A DNA stretch of 64,000 bases from CAZUCE01 sp964619265 (lineage in GTDB: Bacteria > Planctomycetota > UBA1135 > GCA-002686595), in contig CAZUCE010000001.1 of NCBI GenBank assembly GCA_964619265.1, forward strand, positions 62,001 through 126,000, in the 5' to 3' direction. The number at the start of each line of letters is the position of its first letter. Positions within the stretch are counted from its first letter, which is position 1. Below the pieces are notes generated by a model. The model was given only the letters and a program-made list of their open reading frames with translations, did not search any database and was not told the origin of the DNA. Below, piece by piece: positions 53,822 to 63,492 of this stretch. Made by a program: the position numbers and the translations under genes.

Positions 53822-56266
53822 ATGGCCGACGAAAGCCAGAAACCCGCCGACTACGGCGCCGACTCGATCACCGTCCTTGAGGGCCTGGAAGCCGTGCGGA
53901 CGCGTCCCGCGATGTACATCGGGGATACCGATGTGCGCGGCTGCCACCACCTGATTTGGGAGGTCGTAGACAACTCGATCGACGAAGCGCTCGCCGGATA
54001 CGCCACGCGCTGTGATGTCACAATCGAAGAGGACGGCTCTGTCCGGGTGGTCGACGACGGCCGTGGAATTCCGATCGGCCTGCACGAGAAAGAGAAAGTT
54101 CCGGCGGTTGAACTTGTCCTGACGAAGCTGCACGCGGGCGGCAAATTCGATTCCGGCGCCTACAAGGTCTCCGGCGGATTGCACGGAGTGGGCGTTTCCT
54201 GTGTAAACGCGCTTTCGGAGTGGCTCGAGGTTTCGGTGCATCAGAAGGGCAAGATTCATCGGATGCGCTTCGAACAGGGGCGCAAGGTGTCCGAGCTAGA
54301 GGTCGTCGGGGATACCGATCGAACCGGAACGGAAATTCGTTTCAAACCCGATGGGACTATTTTTACGACCACCGAATACGACTGGGAACGCGTGTCGCGG
54401 AGGCTGCGCGAAACGGCTTACCTGATGGGTAGCCGGGGTATCAAACTGGCCCTCGAGGATCGGCGTAGCTCTCGGTCGGAGCTCTATCACTTCCCAAACG
54501 GACTGGTCGCGTTCGTCGAAAGCGTGAACAAAAACAGGACCGCGGTTCATGCGGATGTTCTGCACTTTTCGAAGGACATCGAACATCCCGACAAACCAGG
54601 GGTGACCTATCAGGTCGAAGTGGCGTTGCAATACACCGATGCCTTCCAGGAGACGATCTCGACGTTCGTCAACAACATCAACACGCACGGCGGTGGTACG
54701 CACTTAGCTGGATTCCGTGCAGGATTGACCAGCACGCTGAACTCCTACGGCAAGAACTCGAAGCTGTTTAAAAACGAAAAAGAAGTGCCCACCGGGGATG
54801 ACTTCCGCGAGGGCTTGACTGGGATCATTTCGCTGTACATTCCCGACCCACAGTTCGAGGGTCAAACCAAAGACAAACTCGGAAACCGCGAAGCGCAGGG
54901 CATGGTGCAATCCGTGGTGGGTGAAGCCTTGGCCACGTACCTGGAAGAAAACCCGGCTCAGGCCAAGGCAATCTTGCAGAAGGCCCAGCGCGCGATGCAG
55001 GCGCGGGAAGCAGCGAAACGCGCACGGGATTTGGTCCGACGCAAAACAGCGTTGGCCAGTGGAAACATGCCCGGAAAACTGGCGGATTGTCAGAGCACCG
55101 ACCGATCGATCTCAGAGATCTATCTGGTGGAGGGTGATTCGGCCGGTGGCTCCGCTAAGGAAGGACGCAACCGAAAATTTCAAGCGATCCTCCCTCTCAA
55201 AGGAAAGATCCTGAACGTTGAGAAAGCCACGGCCGACAAGATGCTGGCCCACTCCGAGATTCAGACCATCATCTCGGCACTGGGCTGCGGTATCGCGGAC
55301 GAGTTTGATCTTGAGAAGGTTCGCTACGGCAAGACCATCATCATGACGGACGCCGATGTGGATGGAAGCCACATCCGAACGCTGCTGCTGACGTTCTTTT
55401 TCCGCCACATGCGCCCTTTGATTGAGAGCGGCCAGCTCTACATCGCTCAACCACCGCTCTATAAGGTGAAGTCCAAGAAGGAAGAGCAGTACATCGCCAG
55501 CGAGAGCGAATTGCGGCGGATCCTTGTCGAAAAAGGCATAGCGGGGCTCGAACTCCACGATCGCGTTGCAGACAAGCGTTGGACGGGAACGGAGCTGCGC
55601 GAGCTGTGCGACTTGCTCCGCAAGCTGGAAGACACCATCGAGAAGATGGTTCCAGCCTGGACCGGTGTCGCGGCTAGCGAAATTGTCGCCATGTGGGACG
55701 GCAACGTGCTTCCGGAACACTGGGCGAAGGCCGACGGCGTCGAACAGTTCTTCAACGACGGGACCGAGCTACGCAACTTCCTCGAGCTGCGTCGCGCAAC
55801 GGTCCCCGAAGGGGAAGAACTTGTGGTTTATACGGGTCCGAATTCTGAAACGGACCCAGAGCTCGCCCATGTCTGGACGGCGCCGCTTGCTGGTGCGAAG
55901 CAGGTAGGCGAACGTCTTGCGGCCCTTGAAGCTGCCGGCCTGAAACTACGCGGCGGCGGAGACTATCTGCTGTCCGGCGGCAAGCAGGCCACCGAAGCCG
56001 ACAACGTGCTCGCGCTTGCCGCTGGAGTTCGCGAAAGCGCCCAGGGCGAAGTCGAAGTCCAGCGTTACAAGGGTCTCGGCGAAATGAACCCCGACCAGCT
56101 CTGGGAGTCGACCATGGATCCCGAACGACGCAGCCTCTACCAGGTAGCTCTTGAAGATGAGCTCAAGGCGGATGAGATCTTCACCATCCTGATGAGTACC
56201 GGCGTTGAATCGAGGCGGGACTACATCGAGCGACACGCGCTGGAAGTGACCAACCTGGATATCTGA
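53822..56266 (+). CDS. gyrB: DNA gyrase subunit B
   Basis: 814 residues. GHKL ATPase motifs: EVVDNSIDEALAGYA (Asn for Mg), VVDDGRGIPIGLHEKEKVPAVELVLTKLHAGGKF, and VSGGLHGVGVSCVNALSEWL. The transducer domain is followed by the TOPRIM domain: YLVEGDSAGGSAKEGRNRKFQAILPLKGKILNVEKA and IIMTDADVDGSHIRTLLLTFFFRHM. The C-terminus VQRYKGLGEMNPDQLWESTMDPERRSL is the GyrA-binding tail. Together with GyrA it forms A2B2 gyrase. ATG 53822 was chosen; a TTG 11 codons upstream is open but adds non-conserved residues. It is the last gene of the dnaA-dnaN-dciA-gyrB series. Confidence 0.97.
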   Translation: MADESQKPADYGADSITVLEGLEAVRTRPAMYIGDTDVRGCHHLIWEVVDNSIDEALAGYATRCDVTIEEDGSVRVVDDGRGIPIGLHEKEKVPAVELVLTKLHAGGKFDSGAYKVSGGLHGVGVSCVNALSEWLEVSVHQKGKIHRMRFEQGRKVSELEVVGDTDRTGTEIRFKPDGTIFTTTEYDWERVSRRLRETAYLMGSRGIKLALEDRRSSRSELYHFPNGLVAFVESVNKNRTAVHADVLHFSKDIEHPDKPGVTYQVEVALQYTDAFQETISTFVNNINTHGGGTHLAGFRAGLTSTLNSYGKNSKLFKNEKEVPTGDDFREGLTGIISLYIPDPQFEGQTKDKLGNREAQGMVQSVVGEALATYLEENPAQAKAILQKAQRAMQAREAAKRARDLVRRKTALASGNMPGKLADCQSTDRSISEIYLVEGDSAGGSAKEGRNRKFQAILPLKGKILNVEKATADKMLAHSEIQTIISALGCGIADEFDLEKVRYGKTIIMTDADVDGSHIRTLLLTFFFRHMRPLIESGQLYIAQPPLYKVKSKKEEQYIASESELRRILVEKGIAGLELHDRVADKRWTGTELRELCDLLRKLEDTIEKMVPAWTGVAASEIVAMWDGNVLPEHWAKADGVEQFFNDGTELRNFLELRRATVPEGEELVVYTGPNSETDPELAHVWTAPLAGAKQVGERLAALEAAGLKLRGGGDYLLSGGKQATEADNVLALAAGVRESAQGEVEVQRYKGLGEMNPDQLWESTMDPERRSLYQVALEDELKADEIFTILMSTGVESRRDYIERHALEVTNLDI

Positions 56267-56296
56267 CGAGTCGAGCGCGGGCCGGGCCCCTGAGAA

Positions 56297-56310
56297 GGCT
56301 CCAGGGAGCC
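56297..56310. terminator. small hairpin after gyrB
   Basis: GGCTCC-AG-GGAGCC, a perfect 6-bp stem with a 2-base loop, 30 bp after the gyrB stop. No T-tract follows, so termination is only a suggestion. Confidence 0.3.
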
Positions 56311-56425
56311 TGATCCAGGCCCTGGGAAGTCCCGGGGCACGGATCGGCAAGATGGGCTCAAGAGCCGGTTGGGAGAGGTCGATCAAGAACCGTCCCCCTC
56401 TGGTACCGGAGCCCAGCTGCCCCCC

Positions 56426-57169
56426 GTGAAGAACCAACGCCTCGACTACGATCTGCTCGTGGAGAACCTCCGCGACCGCGAATTGGTGGAGGCTGACGCC
56501 CTCGCCCACATCGTTCACCAGTGCGAGACGACGGGGGCTTTGCTCCCCGCCTTGTTGGTCTCTGAAGGCTTGGTGACAGACTGGGAGTTGGCCCGCATCA
56601 CTTGCGATATTTTCGGGTTGCCGTTCCTGCCGGTTGAAGCCTACGAGCCCAATCGCGAGCTGTCCGATGAGCTCGACACGAACTTTCTGCGGCAGTACCT
56701 GCTGATCCCGCTCGATCGCTTTGGGAGTCTTGTGACGGTGGCGATGCCCGGTATGGTCTCCGGCGAGGTCCTGAGCGCTATCGAGAAGAAGCTTGATGCT
56801 AAGGTCCTTCCGATCGTTGGCTCGGTGCAGGGCAACATGCGCTGGATTGAGGAACACTTGCCGCCGCCGGAGTCGCTGTCGATCTCGGAAGAGGAAGCCG
56901 TGGGCGGCGGTTGGACCGACGTTCTCGATATGGGCGAACAGGCGGTTCAGAGCACGATTCCGTCTGGTGAAAGTGCCGAGGCTCAATCGAACCCCCAGGA
57001 CGACGAACTGGCGTCGACTCTGGAGATGTTCGACTTGGCCGACGAATCGAGCGGAGATTCGGGTATGACCCAGGAAGACGTGAGCGACATTGAGTCGCTA
57101 GCCAAGAACCTCGAGTCGGAGCTTGGCGAATGGCGTCTGCCCGACGAAGAGGACTTGGGCGCAGCCTGA
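56426..57169 (+). CDS. stand-alone MshEN (GspE/PilB N-terminal) domain protein
   Basis: 247 residues from GTG 56426. Residues about 1-140 match the MshEN/T2SSE-N domain: LVENLRDRELVEADALAHIVHQCETTGALLPALLVSEGLVTDWELARITCDIFGLPFL, then LRQYLLIPLDRFGSLVTVAMPGMVSGEVLSAIEKKLDAKVLPIVGS. In PilB-type ATPases this domain binds c-di-GMP, but no ATPase domain follows here. The C-terminal 90 residues are acidic and low in complexity (DDELASTLEMFDLADESSGDSG). It may be a c-di-GMP-responsive adaptor (inference). A TTG at 56369 is a possible earlier start. It is separate from gyrB by about 160 bp. Confidence 0.7.
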   Translation: MKNQRLDYDLLVENLRDRELVEADALAHIVHQCETTGALLPALLVSEGLVTDWELARITCDIFGLPFLPVEAYEPNRELSDELDTNFLRQYLLIPLDRFGSLVTVAMPGMVSGEVLSAIEKKLDAKVLPIVGSVQGNMRWIEEHLPPPESLSISEEEAVGGGWTDVLDMGEQAVQSTIPSGESAEAQSNPQDDELASTLEMFDLADESSGDSGMTQEDVSDIESLAKNLESELGEWRLPDEEDLGAA

Positions 57170-57231
57170 GAGCTGGTGTTTCCGTCGCGCAGCCTGAAGC
57201 GCGTGAGAGATTTTCGGTTCGCCGGGTCCTT

Positions 57232-57615
57232 TTAGAGGTCGTCGTCGATTCCCGCGCTAGGCGGTGCCTGGGCTGTGCCCCCGTCGTCGCTTTGAGGTTT
57301 CTTTGGAGCGTTGGTATCGGGCGGGGCGTCGTCCTCGATGATTCGGCGTACCGCATTCGAGGGTGAGGGCAGTTTGGGGAGGTCAGCCAAAAGCGACGGG
57401 TTGGTCACTTCTCGCATGGCTTCGCGGGCTGTTCGCAGTTCTTCGTCTAGACCCGACTCGCGTTTGAGTTCGCCGAGGGCCTGGCGCGCCCGCTGGAGGT
57501 GTCCGGCGGCTCGACCGGCCACTTCCGGGAGCCGCCGCCCGAAGATCAGAATGGCTACGACGACGATCACCACCAGCTCGGTGGGATTGATGTTGGTCAA
57601 AAAGGCGAGTGTCAC
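57232..57615 (-). CDS. twin-arginine translocase TatA/TatB-family subunit
   Basis: 127 residues. An N-terminal membrane segment NPTELVVIVVVAILIFGRRLPEVAGRAAG with the FG hinge, followed by an amphipathic helix (HLQRARQALGELKRESGLDEELR) and an acidic C-terminal tail, is the Tat subunit design. The length lies between TatA (about 90) and TatB (about 170), so the subtype is undecided. It forms the export pore for folded Arg-Arg-signal proteins. The start is GTG 57615. It lies 86 bp after lptD on the same strand and may be the last gene of the LPS transport operon. tatC is not in the window. Confidence 0.85.
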   Translation of the reverse strand: MTLAFLTNINPTELVVIVVVAILIFGRRLPEVAGRAAGHLQRARQALGELKRESGLDEELRTAREAMREVTNPSLLADLPKLPSPSNAVRRIIEDDAPPDTNAPKKPQSDDGGTAQAPPSAGIDDDL

Positions 57616-57701
57616 GACCCTTGGATTCTACGCCCGGAACCGAAATTTGAGCGTTCGGGCAACTCTGATCCGGGTCCTGCCCCCGGACCCACAGGCGAAG
57701 T

Positions 57702-60083
57702 TTAGAGGTCTCCGAACAGGTTCAGGCGCGAGCGCGGGCGCTTGCGGGCGGAGAGCAGGGGTTTGATTCCAACTCCAACGGAAACGCCCTCTCCTGTCCG
57801 GTCCCGGAAGCGCAGCTCGAAAAGTAGATCGTGGCCGTAGCGCTTGATAGAGACGGCGCTGTTCAGAGCCTGATCTGAGTTGTTGAGATCAATCGTATGG
57901 AGCGCCTCGATGTCCCACTTCGCTGTGAATCTGTAGAGGGCGGCGAACGTGGCGGCCTCGAAGAGTTGGGTGTTGGTTCCATCGCGTCCGGTGGCGAAGC
58001 TCATCTGTAGGTCCAGGTTCTGGATCGGCCGCAAGTTGAGGATCGTGTTGGCGTACTCGGTGCTCTCCGAAGTGGTGCTGTACAGCCCGTTGTGGGAGAC
58101 AGCGATCGGCATCGAGCCGATCTTGGTCGTGGCCGAGGCAAACACCGACAGGGGTAACCACTCGTTCTCTGGCGCGGTGTCGCTTCGACCCAGGTAGCTG
58201 GCGGTGAACTCCGCGTCGAGAGTCAACGGCCAGGCCGGAATGTTCCAACGGGCCCGCAGACCCAGGTCGGTGATCTCACCTTCGAGGCGCCGGCGCTCGA
58301 GTTCGTCGAATACGGCTGGCGTGTCATCGCGGTTGAAGATCAGGTCTTCGCGCCAGCCGATGGACGGAGAGATCTCGGCGGATCCACCATTGGCCGAGCT
58401 GCGCCAGAAAGTCGTGGCGACCCGGACCCCGCCGATGCCGGCCAATTCGCTGACATCGTCCTCTTCGAGGCCGTCCTGGCTATAACCAGTCCAGTCGAGG
58501 GTGGTGTAGGGGATCGCGCGTGCTCCGGCGAACCCCAAGTCGATGGGCGCCTCAAGCTGCTGCCGGTGTGCGACTCGGAACGTCTCGACCTCACCAAAAC
58601 CATCTGCGAACGGCGCTTCGAACGGCAGTGTGCCTTCTTCGCGCCGGTAGTACCCAAGGTCCGACTCGAACCCGTGCAGCAGGTTCCAGCCTTTGCCGCC
58701 GGCGATGGGCTGGCGAAGTCGAACCTGTTCCAGCTCGGGCAACTCTTCGACCTCGCTGCGGAAATCATCGAGGTTGGTGACAGCACTGGCGGAGTAGTAA
58801 TTGGCCCCGTCGGCCTTCCGCCAGTGCAGCCAGCTCTGACGCTCTTCGAATTCCTGGAACTCTTGCTCAAAGAACTCGGCTTGAACACCGGGGTCAGACT
58901 GATGGGTAATCCGAACGTCAAGCCACTCCTCATCGCCGAGCAGAAAGCGCCCGGTCGACCGAAACCAGGTTCGCAGGGAGGAGCGATCCGCTTCGGGGAC
59001 TCGAATCAAACCGCGGTCTTCCCCATCGTCAGGAAGCAGGGCAAGGTCGAAATTCCACTGGTAGTGGCCTGGCGAACCAAGCCGGACTCCGGGGTCGAGC
59101 AACAGGCCCCGAGAACCAAGGTAGGAGAGGTCGAGCCGCACGCGAGAGCGGAAGTTCTCCGGATCGCCGCCGAGCCAGCGATTGACCTTCTCTCCGAGGG
59201 ATTCGTCCAGGTCACGCGCGTATTCAAGGCCGATCACCGAACCGAATTTTGCGTCGTCTCCGACCTGAATCCCGCCGAATGAAGGTTCCCCGTCTTCGTT
59301 TGCGAAGTAGTCGATCGGTGGCAACGGCAGGGTCACCGCGTCACGGATGCGGATACCGTTCTTGCGCAGCCGCACTTCGTAGGGGTACTCGGGATCGCCC
59401 GTTGGGTCGAGCCGAAGGTCGCCGGTCGTGATGTAGTAACTGGGGACTGCGAACTCCGAAGTGGTTACTTTGGCTCGTTTGGAGCTGAGCGATCCGTCGG
59501 CTGAGATCCGCAGCCAGTCCGCCTGCACCTTGAGGACGTAGCTGCTGCCGCCGATGCGATCGCGAAAGCTGTAGTTCGCACCAGCGATCCAGCCGTGGCC
59601 ATCGACCCGATCTAGGTAGATCGCGTCGGCGTAGGCCACCCGTTTTCCGTCTTCGAAGAACTCGACCGGACCCTCGAGATACAGCTCGCGCGCCGATCCA
59701 AACTTGGCTTGTTCAAAGAGCAAGGGGAACGAGAACACGCTGGGCACGACTTGTGGTTTCTCGGCCTTCTCTTCCGCGGATCTCGGACCCAAGCGAAGGT
59801 CTTTATTCTTCCCTTGGGCGAACGGGCCATTCGTGTTCTGGTCCACCCAACTCACAGCCCAACTAGCACGGATTTCGCGATTGCCCGTGCGAAGCCGCGG
59901 CAGCTGAATGGTGTAAATCGTGGCGTCCCAGTCCACGAGAGAATCTGTAACGCCGCCCCATTCAAGGCGCCAGTCATCGCCCACGACCGACGAATCCGTA
60001 CTCCCGAACTGCGCGCGTGCCGGTGGGAGGAACAGGAAGCCGAAGAGCGCGAGGAAAATGAGCCGCGCGATAGATCGACTCAA
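57702..60083 (-). CDS. lptD: LptD-like LPS-assembly outer membrane protein
   Basis: 793 residues. From TTG 60083 a clean signal peptide is encoded (SRSIARLIFLALFGFLFLPPARA-Q in full; hydrophobic core IARLIFLALFGFLFL). Residues about 100-230 have the OstA/LptA-like jelly-roll pattern (ELYLEGPVEFFEDGKRVAYADAIYLDRVDG); the following 550 residues alternate as in a large beta barrel with paired strands and end in an aromatic-rich strand. LptD inserts LPS into the outer leaflet. The start overlaps the stop of the upstream gene (TTGA), and the organisation kdsC - LptC/A - LptD supports the call. An extended open frame upstream lies inside the previous gene and is rejected. Confidence 0.72.
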   Translation of the reverse strand: MSRSIARLIFLALFGFLFLPPARAQFGSTDSSVVGDDWRLEWGGVTDSLVDWDATIYTIQLPRLRTGNREIRASWAVSWVDQNTNGPFAQGKNKDLRLGPRSAEEKAEKPQVVPSVFSFPLLFEQAKFGSARELYLEGPVEFFEDGKRVAYADAIYLDRVDGHGWIAGANYSFRDRIGGSSYVLKVQADWLRISADGSLSSKRAKVTTSEFAVPSYYITTGDLRLDPTGDPEYPYEVRLRKNGIRIRDAVTLPLPPIDYFANEDGEPSFGGIQVGDDAKFGSVIGLEYARDLDESLGEKVNRWLGGDPENFRSRVRLDLSYLGSRGLLLDPGVRLGSPGHYQWNFDLALLPDDGEDRGLIRVPEADRSSLRTWFRSTGRFLLGDEEWLDVRITHQSDPGVQAEFFEQEFQEFEERQSWLHWRKADGANYYSASAVTNLDDFRSEVEELPELEQVRLRQPIAGGKGWNLLHGFESDLGYYRREEGTLPFEAPFADGFGEVETFRVAHRQQLEAPIDLGFAGARAIPYTTLDWTGYSQDGLEEDDVSELAGIGGVRVATTFWRSSANGGSAEISPSIGWREDLIFNRDDTPAVFDELERRRLEGEITDLGLRARWNIPAWPLTLDAEFTASYLGRSDTAPENEWLPLSVFASATTKIGSMPIAVSHNGLYSTTSESTEYANTILNLRPIQNLDLQMSFATGRDGTNTQLFEAATFAALYRFTAKWDIEALHTIDLNNSDQALNSAVSIKRYGHDLLFELRFRDRTGEGVSVGVGIKPLLSARKRPRSRLNLFGDL

Positions 60084-62911
60084 CGCCGCAGACTCCGCTC
60101 GACCCCGGACGGGTCTTTCCCACCACCGGGGGGGGTGGGCTCGATCCAACCTGGGCCGGAAGAGGGGGTGAAAGTCTTCGTATCGAAGGCCCACCAAGTG
60201 GCGGCGGGGCTACCGAATTCGCCTTGGAAGATCGCCGGCGTTCCGTCCACCCGGACACGGCCGGTCAGAGCATCGGCGGTCAGGTAGTCCCCAACGACAG
60301 TGGGACCGGCCGAGAATGAGATGCTGACGTTCTTTTCAGCGGTCAGGCGATCGAATGCGCCGGTCGGGGACAACTTGCTGCCCGAGTGGTCAAACCGAGC
60401 GCCCTCGGCATTCAGAGTCCAAGTGTCGTCCTCGTAGGTGCTCGCGGTGAAGCGTACCCGACCTTCGAAGCGCACACGTTCGTGGGTCGCGACCAAACGT
60501 CCCGCGGTGGCGTGCAGTTGAGAGAGCGCGATGCGGCCGTTGTCCTCGTTTGGAACTTCGTCGCGCCCGAGGATCAAAATCTCTGGGTTGGTCGCGTCAA
60601 GCCGCTCGGCTTCAAAGTCGAGAGCTTGCGCACGAAGCTGGAACGGCTCGCCAGTTCCAGGAAGGAAGCCCTCGGCACTAACTTGGTTGTCGATGTCGGC
60701 TTCGAGCCGGGCGCGGCGGGTTTCGTCGGCGTGGAAACTATCACCCTTTCCACTCATCGGCGGCGCGGTCAGGCTCTCGACTGCGACATCGCCCCGCGCA
60801 TCGATCGAACCGCGTGCCTGAGTCTCCCACTGCTCGCTTGAGGTTTCGCTTGGATCTTCGAACGGATCGAAGAACAAGCCATCGAGTTCGACCGAAGTAA
60901 TCTGGTAGTCGGATTCGGGGTCGGAGATGCGTGCGGTCACGGCCTCGCGAGCGTTCAGCTCGGTACGGAAGGACATTTCTCCATCCTGGGGCGCACGCCA
61001 CAGGCGCAGGGACTGACTCATCACGTCGAACCGGCGGACACCGGCAGCGATGTCGGCGTCGACCGTACCGCGGGCGACGATGAGCATCGGACCACGGAAG
61101 GCCTCGCCGGAGCCCGCGAATTCTCCGTCGAGCGCGCGCTCGATCTCACCCGAAATGGAGAGGTTGTCGGCCGCCAGGCGCATGGCTACCTCGCCGAAGG
61201 CCAGGTTGACGCGAACGTCTCCGTAGCCTTCGAGAGCGTCTTCCTTGCGGCGAATCTCGGTTGCTTCAAAGCTACCGGCGACCGCGCGGAATTCGACCGG
61301 GTCGCTGCCATTGCCCTTCAAGAGCAGGTCGCGCGGCCCGAAGACCTGGAGGTGCTCGCCACGCACGGTGTCTTGGTCGATTTCAACTTCAACCTCTCCA
61401 AGCGCTTCGAATGCCAGCGTCTCGAGATCAAAGTTGCGCAATTCGCGCGCGCTAGCCGTCATCGGGTCGGGGCCACCGCGGGCTATTTGGATCTCACGCG
61501 CGGCGGGCAAGGTCCAAAACTCGCCGTCGAACGCGAACGAGAAGCCCTCACGGGCATGCACTTCAAGGGGAATGCCCTCGGTATCCGCACCGGTCACCGA
61601 GCTGTGCCCACCTGCATCGAGGCTCATCCCAACTTCAAGCAAGGTGGCATCCAGATCGTTGGTGGCAACCTTCCATCCGCTCAGTTCAAGCTCGACGTCG
61701 GTCCAGCCCCGGATTCGAGTGTTGAGCCCGTCCGGGGCAGGCCTCCCGGAGAGGCCGCCGCGGGCGTACAGCTTGGCGTCGCGCCACTCAAGGCGAGCGG
61801 GTCCACCCACCTGGAAGTGCGGCTCGGGTTGCCAGGTGATCTCCATCGAGTCTTCGCCCGACAACTTGACCACATTGCCACCCGGCGCGATTTCCAACCC
61901 ACCGGCCAGTTCTTCGGAGTGCTGGAGATCGAGGGTTCCCTGGGGGCTACCCATCAGCGTGGCCGAGCGCAGCTCGCCGGTCGGGTCCAATTCGAATTCA
62001 GCCGACTTGGCCACGAAGCTATGCCCGCGTGCGCGCAGATCGACCTCGCTGCTGGCGCGCAGGCGTTCGAAGGAGAATCCATCCTCGTCGCGGTCCTCGT
62101 GAATCACGCCGTCGATTTCGATGTGATTGGCTTCGAGGCTAAGTCCCTCGCCGCTCTCTACGGCAAGCAGGGCTCGGCGGTTGGCCACGATCGACAGGGG
62201 ACGCGTTCCTTCACCGGGTGGTTGAAGAAGGACCATTTTCCCCGCGCAGGCCAGGCGACCGGGCTGGCCGCCTTCGGCGCTGATGACGCAGCTAGCGTCG
62301 CGCTCGAACACGATCTCACCCTTGTTTTCATCGAGGCGAAAACCCTCGCCCTCGGCCCGCAGTCCAATCCCGTCGATCGCGGCGCGACTCTCGGTTTCGA
62401 AGATCCCGAGTTTCAAATCTCCGGAAAGTTCGGCGGCGGTTAGATCGATCGGAACTAGGCGTGAGCCGCGCAGCAACGAAACGGTGACGTCCGCGAACCG
62501 AATCTCAGGGGAGATGGTCGTGGTGCCCAGGCCCTCTCCGCTTTGCTGGATGTGGGACCAGGCTTCCGCCGCGGTGACCTGCACCACGATTTCCTGGGTC
62601 TGCGGCTCGAGCATCTTGATCGTCACGCCTTCGAGCCTGGTTTCACCGCCTTCGGCTGGGCCAGAGCCGTCGGCTTCCAACCTTAGGCTCCGGCCTCCGC
62701 GGCCCCCCTCGAATTGGTCGATGGTCAATCGCCCATTCAGGAACCAGCGCACGTTGTTCGCGTCCTCGCTCTCCTCAAGAGCGGTGTCGATCGAGCCCAA
62801 GCCTGGACCCTTGGACCGATTCGGTTTCGCACCGCCCTGGCGGTCGAATCCGATCAGCACGGCGAGTCCGATTCCGAACAGCGCGACGAAGGCGAGTAGT
62901 TTCTTAATCAC
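60080..62911 (-). CDS. very large LptC/LptA-like LPS-transport protein
   Basis: 943 residues. An N-terminal membrane anchor (KKLLAFVALFGIGLAVLIGF, about 3-22) is followed by the LptC-like region (TRLEGVTIKMLEPQTQEIVVQVTAAEAW). Many further beta-taco-like repeats resemble LptA/OstA: LEANHIEIDGVIHEDRDEDG, AKSAEFELDPTGELRSATLMG, VRGEHLQVFGPRDLLLKGNG, and a final VVGDYLTADALTGRVRVDGTPAIFQGEF, which carries the LptA-like ending. LptC and LptA are normally 190 and 185 residues, so this is probably one continuous bridge across the periplasm. The ATG at 62911 overlaps the kdsC stop; its own stop overlaps the lptD start. Confidence 0.75.
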   Translation of the reverse strand: MIKKLLAFVALFGIGLAVLIGFDRQGGAKPNRSKGPGLGSIDTALEESEDANNVRWFLNGRLTIDQFEGGRGGRSLRLEADGSGPAEGGETRLEGVTIKMLEPQTQEIVVQVTAAEAWSHIQQSGEGLGTTTISPEIRFADVTVSLLRGSRLVPIDLTAAELSGDLKLGIFETESRAAIDGIGLRAEGEGFRLDENKGEIVFERDASCVISAEGGQPGRLACAGKMVLLQPPGEGTRPLSIVANRRALLAVESGEGLSLEANHIEIDGVIHEDRDEDGFSFERLRASSEVDLRARGHSFVAKSAEFELDPTGELRSATLMGSPQGTLDLQHSEELAGGLEIAPGGNVVKLSGEDSMEITWQPEPHFQVGGPARLEWRDAKLYARGGLSGRPAPDGLNTRIRGWTDVELELSGWKVATNDLDATLLEVGMSLDAGGHSSVTGADTEGIPLEVHAREGFSFAFDGEFWTLPAAREIQIARGGPDPMTASARELRNFDLETLAFEALGEVEVEIDQDTVRGEHLQVFGPRDLLLKGNGSDPVEFRAVAGSFEATEIRRKEDALEGYGDVRVNLAFGEVAMRLAADNLSISGEIERALDGEFAGSGEAFRGPMLIVARGTVDADIAAGVRRFDVMSQSLRLWRAPQDGEMSFRTELNAREAVTARISDPESDYQITSVELDGLFFDPFEDPSETSSEQWETQARGSIDARGDVAVESLTAPPMSGKGDSFHADETRRARLEADIDNQVSAEGFLPGTGEPFQLRAQALDFEAERLDATNPEILILGRDEVPNEDNGRIALSQLHATAGRLVATHERVRFEGRVRFTASTYEDDTWTLNAEGARFDHSGSKLSPTGAFDRLTAEKNVSISFSAGPTVVGDYLTADALTGRVRVDGTPAIFQGEFGSPAATWWAFDTKTFTPSSGPGWIEPTPPGGGKDPSGVERSLRR

Positions 62912-63492
62912 CCGCGTACCTCGGATTTGGTGGTGTCCACTCCGGCCCAGCCGGCGTAACGAGCCACGACCTCATCCCATACGCCCCGCGCGCGCAGAAG
63001 GGCCTCAGCGAGATCGCGAGCGGCGCCGCGTCCGCCGCGCCGCTTGGCACGGAAGTCGGCAGCGGCCAAAACTTCGGCGGCGGCATCCGCGGGGGCTGCT
63101 TTGACGGCTGCGCGCTCGAACAGTGCTAGGTCGGGTAGATCGTCGCCCATGGCGCAGGTTTGACTCGGCTCCACACCCAGTTTCGCCTGGATTTGGGCGA
63201 GCACCTCGCGCTTGGGTCCCGAGTCCATGCGGAGTTCGTCGATCGAGAGCTCCTTGGCGCGCCGCTCGGTGGCGGCGCATCCGCGTCCCGTGATCCAAGC
63301 CACCCGGATTCCCGCACGCCGCAGCTCGACGATTCCTAGTCCGTCGCGGACGTCGTACTGCTGAAGTTGTTCGGAGTTTCCGTACACGATCTCCCCGCGG
63401 GTCAACGTCCCGTCGACGTCGAATGCGACGAGCTCCACGCGGGCGAGCCGCTGTTCGAGCGAGGCGGGATTCATGGCGTTCGGCGCGTCCAT
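62908..63492 (-). CDS. kdsC: 3-deoxy-D-manno-octulosonate 8-phosphate phosphatase (KdsC)
   Basis: 194 residues of the HAD family C0 subgroup. VELVAFDVDGTLTRGEIVYGNSEQLQQYDVRDGLGIVELRRAG is the KdsC hallmark (DxDGTLT nucleophile motif, tetramer region); VAWITGRG is motif II, GPKREVLAQI motif III and CAMGDDLPDLALFERA motif IV. No cap domain is present, as expected. It removes phosphate from Kdo-8-P in the inner-core sugar pathway of LPS. The C-terminal tail RAKRRGGRGAARDLAEALLRARG is typical. ATG 63492 (or 63474) starts it. It leads the operon kdsC - LptC/A - lptD. Confidence 0.92.
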   Translation of the reverse strand: MDAPNAMNPASLEQRLARVELVAFDVDGTLTRGEIVYGNSEQLQQYDVRDGLGIVELRRAGIRVAWITGRGCAATERRAKELSIDELRMDSGPKREVLAQIQAKLGVEPSQTCAMGDDLPDLALFERAAVKAAPADAAAEVLAAADFRAKRRGGRGAARDLAEALLRARGVWDEVVARYAGWAGVDTTKSEVRG

